This document shows positions 26,825-33,011 of a DNA stretch of 33,011 bases, one piece after another (the stretch's first letter is position 1; the number at the start of each line of letters is the position of its first letter). The notes under the pieces were generated by a model. The model had not been told where the DNA came from, searched no databases, and saw nothing but the letters and a program-made list of their open reading frames with translations. This stretch comes from Spirochaetia bacterium (GTDB lineage: Bacteria > Spirochaetota > Leptospiria > Turneriellales > JAOUOS01): contig JAOUOS010000034.1 in the NCBI GenBank assembly GCA_029880285.1, positions 1 through 33,011 of the forward strand, written 5' to 3'. The position numbers and the translations under genes were made by a program.

Positions 26825-27253
26825 ATGAATCACACTTACATTTCATAATTTGTTTTAATTTATTGTGAAGAAGGCGGTTTTAATGTAAAAGTTCCGGCGC
26901 TTGACGGTTGTTTTACTCAGGGTGAAACTGAAGAAGAAGCCACAGAAAATGCGAAAGAAGCTTTATCTGGTTATTTAGAATCATTAAATTATAGAGACTT
27001 AAATTTACCACATCCCTCTAAATTATCAGGAAAAGATACATATTATATTATACCTGCAAAAAATATTTCTTTTGCAATATGGCTTAGGTTAAAAAGACAA
27101 GAAAAAGGTTATTCTCAAACAGACATGGCAAATTTATTACATATTCCTTATCAAAGTTACCAACGGTATGAAAATCCGGGAACATCAAATCCGACTCTAA
27201 AAAGAATTGAGCAAATAGAAAAAGTATTAAATGAAAATATAGTTGCTGTTTGA
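26825..27253 (+). pseudogene. HicB-like antitoxin gene with an in-frame stop
   Basis: From the ATG at 26825 the frame reads MNHTYIS, then TAA (26846-26848), then FVLIYCEEGGFNVKVPALDG and on to a TGA at 27251-27253. The part after the stop is a full HicB fold (EEGGFNVKVPALDGCFTQGETEEEATENAKEAL...YLESL), then a C-terminal Xre-type helix-turn-helix (LKRQEKGYSQTDMANLLHIPYQSYQRYE). HicB proteins neutralise the HicA ribonuclease and repress their operon. No hicA lies next to it. No in-frame ATG or GTG follows the TAA before the helix-turn-helix, so the N-terminal domain is probably not made. One base change (for example GAA to TAA) explains the defect. Confidence 0.75.
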
Positions 27254-27258
27254 TAAGG

Positions 27259-27288
27259 CCGTTACATTGGGCAGACTTCGGCTTTTGC
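27259..27288 (-). pseudogene. Relic of a DUF1566 gene
   Basis: Thirty nucleotides match 28407-28436 in the second giant gene at 27 positions, including 18 in a row (CCGTTACATTGGGCAGAC). In the giant gene this encodes the conserved SWRLPNVTEL core of the DUF1566 fold. Here the frame is broken and the surrounding sequence has no similarity. It begins five bases after the stop of the HicB-like gene. Confidence 0.6.
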
Positions 27289-27316
27289 AAATACAATATT
27301 ATAATACGGCATTAAT

Positions 27317-27493
27317 TTATTTTTTTGCCAAAGACTTTTTTACCTTTTCAAGAGAAATTCTTGGTTCTTTTTCTCTTTTCTTGGCGATTAAGCCATCATA
27401 AAAATCTTCCCATAAATCAGCATATTTTTTCAAATCTATAATAACAGCTTTTTTTTTGCCTTTTTCATCAGTAATGTATTCTAATACTTGCAT
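27317..27493 (-). CDS. Small antitoxin-like protein without a visible toxin
   Basis: The 58-residue product MQVLEYITDEKGKKKAVIID... has the layout of short type II antitoxins (a LEYI-DEKG-KKAVII strand pair, a helix with LWEDFYDGL, then a charged C-terminus ending ISLEKVKKSLAKK), which act as DNA-binding toxin neutralisers. The frame opens further upstream (27520), but homology-like sequence begins at the ATG at 27493. No RelE/ParE-type toxin follows or precedes it. Confidence 0.55.
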   Translation of the reverse strand: MQVLEYITDEKGKKKAVIIDLKKYADLWEDFYDGLIAKKREKEPRISLEKVKKSLAKK

Positions 27494-27755
27494 ATATACT
27501 ACTGTATTAAAGATTAGCAAAATATCAAATATTTTCTATCCTTATTATAAATATAAACAAAAGACATTTTCGCCCCTCAAAACCCGGCTGATCTTTGAGC
27601 CTGACCTCAAGGTAACGGCCAAAGGCCGTTGCGATACATCCCTCGATACGCCTTCGGCTACAAGGCTACGCCTACTAACGTAACGGGACACCGCCTTCAC
27701 CCTTTCGTAAGCGAAGCTAACCGAAGGTAGTACAAGCGGCCTGCTTCGCTATCAT
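27494..27755. repeat. Gene-free stretch with palindromes and repeat copy 2
   Basis: No coding region is supported. It contains the second 32-nt element (27573-27604), a perfect hairpin at 27614-27630 (AACGGCC AAA GGCCGTT), and a GC-rich run with CGCCTTCGGC-type palindromic fragments to about 27745. The composition differs from the AT-rich flanks. Confidence 0.5.
27573..27604. repeat. 32-nt dispersed element, copy 2
   Basis: CCCCTCAAAACCCGG...TGATCTTTGAGCCTGA. It is the most symmetrical of the three copies, with exact CTCAAA/TTTGAG arms around a 12-nt loop. It lies between the two antitoxin-like genes. Confidence 0.7.
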
Positions 27756-27959
27756 TCAAAACTCAAAAAACCTTTTTTTCTTTTTCCCCAATATTTTGCC
27801 TGCTCGTTTTTCTTTCAAACGTTTTTGCGCAACAGATAACCATTTTTTATCAACCTCTGTTTCAGGCTGGTTAAGACCGCGCAGCAAAGAATCTGCAATA
27901 AAAGCCCGTTCTTCAACGGGTAAAGATTCCACTTCGTGAATTAATTGTTTCATTTTCAT
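27756..27959 (-). CDS. Addiction-module component-like antitoxin
   Basis: The 67-residue product starts MKMKQLIHEVESLPVEERAFIADSLL, the helix typical of the short 'putative addiction module component' family (LPVEERxxLxxxLLxSL), then a VDKKW...RLKEKRAGK segment. The usual C-terminal end after RAGK (a VPGEEV-type stretch) is replaced by a lysine-rich tail, so it may be frameshifted at its 3' end. The start could be 27959 or the next ATG at 27953. No ParE/RelE toxin gene is adjacent. Confidence 0.55.
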   Translation of the reverse strand: MKMKQLIHEVESLPVEERAFIADSLLRGLNQPETEVDKKWLSVAQKRLKEKRAGKILGKKKKRFFEF

Positions 27960-28061
27960 AATCTTGCAATGCCCATAAATATATTATAAATAAATTGAAA
28001 TGAACGGTCAACAAAAAGATTTTTTTCTTGAGGGGATCCTTCGACGCCGCTTAGAAACCAG

Positions 28062-28093
28062 CCCCTCAAGCCCCGGATGATCTTTGAGCCTGA
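28062..28093. repeat. 32-nt dispersed element, copy 3
   Basis: CCCCTCAAGCCCCGG...TGATCTTTGAGCCTGA, preceded by GAAACCA as in copy 1. It lies 110 nt beyond the stop of the DUF1566 giant gene. Its first nine bases (CCCCTCAAG) also pair with CTTGAGGGG at 28027-28035. Confidence 0.7.
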
Positions 28094-28100
28094 TTCACAC

Positions 28101-28138
28101 CCCGTGAAGGTGACGATCCGGATCGTCACCTTCACGGG
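28101..28138. repeat. Perfect 38-bp palindrome
   Basis: The left 19 bases (starting CCCGTGAAGG) are the exact reverse complement of the right 19 (ending CCTTCACGGG), with no spacer. It is GC-rich in an AT-rich region and lies 65 nt downstream of the DUF1566 giant gene. No T-run flanks it, so a simple terminator is unlikely. Confidence 0.85.
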
Positions 28139-28142
28139 CACA

Positions 28143-28185
28143 AATTCAAAATTCAACACTAAAAATTCAACATTCAACATTCAAC
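28143..28185. repeat. ATTCAAC heptamer repeats
   Basis: ATTCAA-type heptamers occur six times over about 45 nt, three of them (ATTCAAC) directly in tandem at 28165-28185. It looks like a slippage-prone microrepeat. No function is evident. Confidence 0.5.
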
Positions 28186-28210
28186 TAACAAAACGGAGTT
28201 TTGTTAGTTG
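28182..28210 (-). other. Stop-codon hairpin after DUF1566 variable segment
   Basis: CAACTAACAAAAC (28182-28194) and GTTTTGTTAGTTG (28198-28210) form a perfect 13-bp stem with a GGA (minus strand TCC) loop. The stop TAA (28204-28206) and the last Asn codon lie in the 5' arm of the transcript. No poly-T follows. Position and form parallel the hairpin at 18009-18040 and the hairpins found beyond DGR variable regions. Confidence 0.65.
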
Positions 28211-31200
28211 GCGACACAACGCACATAGGCGCTAAACGTCTTAGTGTAGGAGATCACGGAACCAAAGTTGAAGTAGACAACCCACGCGTAAGAAGTACTA
28301 CCAACATACGTAGACGACGAGTAGTAATAGTTGGCAACTGTACCCGGGAAAAATATAGTATCAATAGCTGAGTTAAAAAATGTTCTATCGACAATACTTT
28401 CAAGTTCCGTTACATTGGGCAGACGCCAGCTTTTGCCGGCAAGAGATAAACCTTCGCAATAATTTATGGCGTTAAGCCATGTGGTTGCTGTCGCTGAACC
28501 TGAACAACTTGCATCGTTTGTTTGTCCCATGGAACATTTTTGCCAAACAAGATTTGTAGTATAATCGGTTACCGTACCGTCGACGTTGTCTTCTAAGACA
28601 GGCGAATTATCAAGCGATCCCGTAGACACGCAACGCACATAGTAGCTACCCGTCTTACCGTTAAAGCCCGCGACACCAAAGTCGAAGTTGACGCCCCACG
28701 CGGCAGAAGTACCACCAACATACGTAAACGACGACCAGTAATAGTTGGCAACTGTCGCGGGAAAAGCCGCCGCGAAACTTGATGGGTTAAGAACGCTGTA
28801 ATTAATTAATATTTTTAGCTCGTCAATATTTGGCAGGCGCCATGTGTTAATACCCGCATAACCGGCGCCGCTATTTAAGCTGTTTAACGCGCTGCAGGTT
28901 GTGGTATTGGCAGTATCCCATGTATGTGTGGTTACCGTGCCTGTTGTACATGCTGCCCCTGATAAACCTTCTGAACACGACTTCCATACAAGACCCGTTA
29001 CATTATCTTTTGTGGTATAATCTGATGTGTGCGTGCCGTGTGGGGTTGGGCCGGTAAAGTTTACATCACGGCCCCTCTGGTATTCACCATCCTGGCCGGT
29101 GCCCGCGCAGAAAATTAATGTACCCGATGCGTTCCAGCATTGGTTCTGGTAGGTTTTAATAGGCGGCATAATTTGTTTTATAACAATATTAAATACTTTG
29201 GTATCTGACGCGCTGCCTTTTGTAATTGTTGCCGTTAGGGTAATTTCCTCATCACCGGTCGCTATGGGACGCGTAATAATACCATTTGAAGTGACTACTG
29301 CCGAAGCGTCTGCGCCGCCTGTGGTATACGTAGCTACCCAGCTTATGGTTGTGCCGTTTAGGCCAAAAGTCGCAAGACCTAAATCTTGGTATACGGCAAG
29401 CGCAGAATCTATTGAAGCATAAGTAATTGCAAGAGAGACTTTGTCATTATCAACATCTGTGCCGTCATTTGTAATCGCTGTTTCTGTAATATTGGCGCCT
29501 GTTGAACTATTACCAGCAACATCCACTGTTTTTACGGTAAATGTATAACTTATGTTATGAGTTAAGCCTGAAAAAATTTTTGTTTGCGCCCCTTTGGCGA
29601 CTGTTACAGGCGTTGATCCACCCGGCAAATAGGTGATTTCAAGATGGTCTAAATCGCCATCTATATCTACAGGGTCAATCCAGTTTAGTGAAATGCTACC
29701 ATCGCCAAATGAACTGGCTTGAAAGGTAATTTCGCCCGGCGCCGTTGTGTCATTTGTAATGACCGTTACCGTAAAAGTTTTTATGGTTGTTTCTGCGCCT
29801 TTAGTTATGGTTGCCGTTAATGTTACGGTGACATTGCCGCCCACTGTAGGTCTGGTTACTATTGCTGTTCCATCGGGCAAAAATGATATACTGGCGTCAT
29901 CACTTGACCAGCTTATTTCAACGCCGTCATTGCCGGTTATAGGCACGGTAAAATCTAAGGTTATATTGTTTTGGTCATCTACACCGCCATACGTAAAATT
30001 GGTAAAAGTTAAATTCGTATAGGCATTGTTTATGGCGGTTAAATTGGTAATGGGCGATGCCGCTATAACCGCGCCAGAAGATTTATTGCCCGCTAAGTCG
30101 ACACTTTTTATGGTAAAAGTATATGCGATATCGTTTGTCAAAGAAAGCGCGGTGTATGTTTGAACGCCCGCGATAACCGAATTAGCCGCGGCGCCGCCCG
30201 GCGACCACGTAATTTCTATACTGTTAAAGTCGCTGTCAACAGGATCGTTCCATCCCAAAATAACCTGCGAATCAAACGCATCGGCTGTTAGTATATCGGG
30301 TTCAACCGTGGGATTCGATATATCTACCGTTATACCAAGCGGTATTGAAGCTGTTGAAATATTTCCCGCCGTATCTTCGGCTGTCGCGGTTATTGAATGA
30401 ATATTTTCTGATAACGTGACATCCAGCGACCAGTTACCGGTGCCGTCGGCTGTAACACCCCCAACGGGGCCATCTATATCACTGGTAATTGATATTGCCG
30501 CATCGGCATCTGATAAACCGCTTAATGTTACAGTTGTATTATTTGTAATGTTATCTATATTTAAATTGCCGCTGTCAGAAACATCGGCAAGATCAAGACC
30601 GGCTGGCGCGTTTTCTGTTGTATCTACCGTTATTGAAAGCCCGGTTGACGCACCAGATATATTGCCCGCTGTATCTGTTGCAGTCGCCGTTATCAAGTGA
30701 ACATTCTCTGTTAAAATAACATCCAATGTCCAGTTACCCGCGCCGTCAGATGTGGTACTGCCTAAATTGCTGTCAATATCGCTTGATACAGCTATGCTGG
30801 CATTTGCATCAGATGTGCCTGTAATAGTTAGACCTGTTGTATTATTTGTAATGTTATCTATGTTTGAAATACCGCTGTCATCAAGAGCATCAAGGTCAAG
30901 ACCGGTGGGCGCATTTTCTGTTGTATCTACCGTTATTAAAAGCCCGGTTGACGCACCAGATATATTGCCGGCTGTATCTGTTGCAGTCGCCGTTATTGAA
31001 TGAACATTCTCTGTTAAAATAACATCCATTGTCCAGTTACCCGTGCCGTCAGATGTGGTACTGCCTAAATTGCTGTCAATATCGCTTGATACAGCTATGC
31101 TGGCATTTGCATCAGATGTGCCTGTAATAGTTAGACCTGTTGTATTATTTGTAATGTTATCTATATTTGAAATACCGCTGTCATCAACATCAGCAAGATC

Positions 31201-33011
31201 AAGACCGGTGGGCGCGTTTATTGATGTATCTACCGTTATTGAAAGGCCGGTTGACGCACCAGATATATTGCCCGCTGTATCTGTTGCAGTCGCGGTTATT
31301 GAATGAACATTCTCTGTTAAAATAACATCCATTGTCCAGTTACCCGTGCCGTCAGATGTGGTACTGCCTAAATTGCCGTCAATATTGCTTGATACAGCTA
31401 TGCTGGCATTTGCATCAGATGTGCCTGTAATGGTTAGACCTGTTGTATTATTTGTAATGTTATCTATATTTGAAATACCGCTGTCATCAAGAGCATCAAG
31501 GTCAAGACCTATTGGCATGTTACTTGTTGTATCTACCGTTATTGAAAGGCCGGTTGACGCACCCGATATATTGCCCGCTTTATCTGTTGCAGTCGCGGTT
31601 ATTGAATGAACATTCTCTGTTAAAATAACATCCAATGTCCAGTTACCCGCGCCGTCAGATGTGGTACTGCCTAAATTGCTGTCAAAATCGCTTGATACAG
31701 CTATGCTGGCATTTGCATCAGATGTGCCTGTAATGGTTAGACCTGTTGTATTATTTGTAATGTTATCTATGTTTGAAATACCGCTGTCATCAAGAGCATC
31801 AAGGTCAAGACCGGCTGGCGCGTTTTCTGTTGTATCTACCGTTATTGAAAGCCCGGTTGACGCACCAGATATATTGCCGGCGGTATCTGTTGCCGTTGCC
31901 GTTATCAAGTGAACATTCTCTGTTAAAATAACATCCATTGTCCAGTTGCCCGTGCCGTCGGCTTTCGCTGAGCCAAGCCAACCGCTAACATTACTCGTTA
32001 ACTCAACTGTAGAGTCTGCTTCTGCCGTACCTGATATGGTAAGACCGCTGGTCTTATTTGTTATATTATCTGTATTTGAGGTTCCACTGTCGTCAACATC
32101 AGCAAGATCAAGACCGGTGGGCGCGTTTATTGATGTATCTACCGTTATTGAAAGGCCGGTTGACGCACCCGATGTATTACCGGCGGTATCTGTTGCAGTC
32201 GCGGTTATCAAGTGAACATTCTCTGTTAAAATAACATCCATTGTCCAGTTACCCGTGCCGTCAGATGTGGTACTGCCCAAATTGCTGTCAATATCGCTGG
32301 TTAAAGACACTGTTACATTCGCGTCAGATGTACCTGATATGGTAAGACCGCTGGTATTATTTGTTATATTATCTGTATTTGAGATTCCACTGTCATCAAC
32401 ATCAGCAAGATCAAGACCAGTGGGCGCGTTTTCTGTTGTATCTACCGTTATTGAAAGGCCGGTTGACGCACCAGATGTATTGCCCGCTGTATCTGTTGCA
32501 GTCGCGGTTATTGAATGAACATTCTCTGTTAAAATAACATCCATTGTCCAGTTACCCGTGCCGTCGGCTTTCGCTGAACCAAGCGAACCGCTAACATTAC
32601 TCGTTAACTCAACTGCAGAGTCTGCTTCTGCCGTACCGAATATTGTTAGACCGCTGGTATTATTTGTAATGTTATCTATGTTTGAAATACCAGTGTCGTC
32701 AACATCGGCTAGATCAAGACCGGTGGGCGCGTTTATTGATGTATCTACCGTTATTGAAAGACCGGTTGACGCGCCCGATATATTACCCGCTATATCTGTT
32801 GCAGTCGCCGTTATAGTGTGAATTGCTTGTGAAAGCGATACATCAAGTGTCCAGTTACCCGTGCCGTTAGATGTGGTACTGCCCAATGAACCGTCAATAT
32901 CACTTATGACATAAATTGCCGCATTCGCTTCAGAACTGCCGGTTATTGTTAATCCGGTTGTGTTTTTTGTAATGTTATCTGTGTTTGAGATACCTGTATC
33001 ATCAAAACTAT
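28204..33011 (-). CDS. Giant Ig-repeat protein with two DUF1566 (Lcl) modules (candidate DGR target), 5' end outside window
   Basis: The frame is open to the right edge, so at least 1602 codons are present and the start is missing. Domain order: eight complete plus one partial Ig-like repeat of 101 residues (GLDLADVDDSG, SGLTISGT, GNWTMDVILTENVHSITATATDTAGN); a fibronectin-like domain (GWNDPVDSDFNSIEITW) followed by an atrophied-Ig domain (VTLTATITKG); a second such pair; then two DUF1566 modules (GLVWKSC...WRLPNIDELK...YYWSS...YVRCV and NLVWQKC...WRLPNVTELE...YYYSS...YVRCVAN, end). DUF1566/Lcl folds are C-type-lectin-like. The protein is probably exported and surface-exposed, the Ig array acting as a stalk and the C-terminus as the binding tip (inference). 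The 126-nt ends of both DUF1566 modules are variable segments. Confidence 0.85.
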   Translation of the reverse strand, partial: SFDDTGISNTDNITKNTTGLTITGSSEANAAIYVISDIDGSLGSTTSNGTGNWTLDVSLSQAIHTITATATDIAGNISGASTGLSITVDTSINAPTGLDLADVDDTGISNIDNITNNTSGLTIFGTAEADSAVELTSNVSGSLGSAKADGTGNWTMDVILTENVHSITATATDTAGNTSGASTGLSITVDTTENAPTGLDLADVDDSGISNTDNITNNTSGLTISGTSDANVTVSLTSDIDSNLGSTTSDGTGNWTMDVILTENVHLITATATDTAGNTSGASTGLSITVDTSINAPTGLDLADVDDSGTSNTDNITNKTSGLTISGTAEADSTVELTSNVSGWLGSAKADGTGNWTMDVILTENVHLITATATDTAGNISGASTGLSITVDTTENAPAGLDLDALDDSGISNIDNITNNTTGLTITGTSDANASIAVSSDFDSNLGSTTSDGAGNWTLDVILTENVHSITATATDKAGNISGASTGLSITVDTTSNMPIGLDLDALDDSGISNIDNITNNTTGLTITGTSDANASIAVSSNIDGNLGSTTSDGTGNWTMDVILTENVHSITATATDTAGNISGASTGLSITVDTSINAPTGLDLADVDDSGISNIDNITNNTTGLTITGTSDANASIAVSSDIDSNLGSTTSDGTGNWTMDVILTENVHSITATATDTAGNISGASTGLLITVDTTENAPTGLDLDALDDSGISNIDNITNNTTGLTITGTSDANASIAVSSDIDSNLGSTTSDGAGNWTLDVILTENVHLITATATDTAGNISGASTGLSITVDTTENAPAGLDLADVSDSGNLNIDNITNNTTVTLSGLSDADAAISITSDIDGPVGGVTADGTGNWSLDVTLSENIHSITATAEDTAGNISTASIPLGITVDISNPTVEPDILTADAFDSQVILGWNDPVDSDFNSIEITWSPGGAAANSVIAGVQTYTALSLTNDIAYTFTIKSVDLAGNKSSGAVIAASPITNLTAINNAYTNLTFTNFTYGGVDDQNNITLDFTVPITGNDGVEISWSSDDASISFLPDGTAIVTRPTVGGNVTVTLTATITKGAETTIKTFTVTVITNDTTAPGEITFQASSFGDGSISLNWIDPVDIDGDLDHLEITYLPGGSTPVTVAKGAQTKIFSGLTHNISYTFTVKTVDVAGNSSTGANITETAITNDGTDVDNDKVSLAITYASIDSALAVYQDLGLATFGLNGTTISWVATYTTGGADASAVVTSNGIITRPIATGDEEITLTATITKGSASDTKVFNIVIKQIMPPIKTYQNQCWNASGTLIFCAGTGQDGEYQRGRDVNFTGPTPHGTHTSDYTTKDNVTGLVWKSCSEGLSGAACTTGTVTTHTWDTANTTTCSALNSLNSGAGYAGINTWRLPNIDELKILINYSVLNPSSFAAAFPATVANYYWSSFTYVGGTSAAWGVNFDFGVAGFNGKTGSYYVRCVSTGSLDNSPVLEDNVDGTVTDYTTNLVWQKCSMGQTNDASCSGSATATTWLNAINYCEGLSLAGKSWRLPNVTELESIVDRTFFNSAIDTIFFPGTVANYYYSSSTYVGSTSYAWVVYFNFGSVISYTKTFSAYVRCVAN
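28216..28341 (-). other. Putative DGR variable region, last DUF1566 module
   Basis: These 42 codons run from ACA GTT GCC AAC to CGT TGT, three codons before the stop. The segment aligns without gaps to 28630-28755. Twenty-six codons are identical at all three bases, 15 differ in amino acid and one is synonymous. In 12 of the 15 the third base is unchanged (for example TAC/GCC, ATC/GGC, TTT/GGT, ACT/GGT). Similarity stops sharply at both ends. Confidence 0.75.
28630..28755 (-). other. Putative DGR variable region, first DUF1566 module
   Basis: Gap-free partner of 28216-28341. The invariant backbone keeps even synonymous positions (ACGTATGTTGGT, GCGTGG, TTTGGT, AAGACG, TATGTGCGT), whereas the two modules upstream of it are strongly diverged. 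This points to recent copying of just this segment rather than duplication of the whole module. Confidence 0.68.
30316..33011 (-). repeat. Tandem 303-nt Ig-like repeats
   Basis: Eight full units and one partial unit follow each other with a strict 303-nt period. Adjacent units are almost identical over long stretches at DNA level (for instance the GTATCTACCGTTATTGAAAG block recurs every 303 nt). Two unit types alternate by their first strand (GLDLADVDD or GLDLDALDD). A diverged unit of the same type occurs in the first giant gene (about 23.3-23.7 kb). Confidence 0.9.

Noticed and set aside
27956..28180. A 74-codon minus-strand frame through the 38-bp palindrome.
   Set aside because: It consists of translated repeats (ATTCAAC units, the palindrome and the 32-nt element) with no domain.
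30416..32821. A family of similar 83-94-codon plus-strand reading frames spaced 303 nt apart.
   Set aside because: They are the antisense of the Ig-like repeats, conserved only because the repeats are; no start context or independent coding sign.

Overview
The window is AT-rich bacterial chromosome and looks most like a member of the Spirochaetota. The evidence is the first ~113 nt of a 16S rRNA gene at the left edge (minus strand), whose 5' sequence has a spirochaete-like look, together with a Gram-negative envelope gene set (TonB-like protein, Mla-type ATPase, RseP, a beta-barrel candidate, many lipoproteins). No database search was possible, so the phylum is an inference.

Positions 1-17.9 kb are ordinary core genome, tightly packed. 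After the rRNA leader come a secreted protein of unknown function, a STAS-domain gene coupled to pyrF, a tonB-like/mlaF-like pair with a good sigma70 promoter, mutY, the peptidoglycan ligases murE and murF (with a 40-codon ORF and a palindromic element between them), two lipoprotein-like genes (one a Kelch protein), tRNA-Ala(GGC), gapA, rseP, a membrane-anchored LuxR-type regulator followed by a DUF2231 membrane protein, an M23 peptidase, a putative outer-membrane barrel, and a tetR/thioesterase divergent pair with back-to-back promoters and a clear palindromic operator. Four convergent gene pairs meet with between 14 nt of overlap and 3 nt of spacing.

Positions 18.0-33.0 kb are different. 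Two giant genes on the minus strand encode modular surface proteins. The first (2876 codons, lipoprotein signal) has Ig-like and chitobiase-like repeats, 11 cysteine-rich DUF4215-type repeats and four formylglycine-generating-enzyme-like (FGE/SUMF1, C-type-lectin fold) modules. The second (open at the right edge) has at least eight 303-nt Ig-like repeats, fibronectin-like and atrophied-Ig domains and two DUF1566 (Lcl) modules. FGE-type and DUF1566-type lectin folds are the classical variable proteins of diversity-generating retroelements (DGRs). The sequence carries the signature expected of DGR targets: two 126-nt segments in the DUF1566 gene and two 105-nt segments in the FGE gene share a near-identical nucleotide backbone, while differing at codon positions 1 and 2 of scattered codons whose third base is kept. 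Both genes end in a hairpin that contains the stop codon. No reverse transcriptase or template repeat lies in the window, so any retroelement would act from elsewhere.

The 1.5 kb between the giant genes is a scrapyard: a HicB-like antitoxin gene with one in-frame TAA, a 30-nt relic of a DUF1566 gene, two antitoxin-like small genes without toxins, two copies of a 32-nt element (a third lies just downstream of the first giant gene), and a perfect 38-bp palindrome. This fits a recombination-prone surface-antigen locus.
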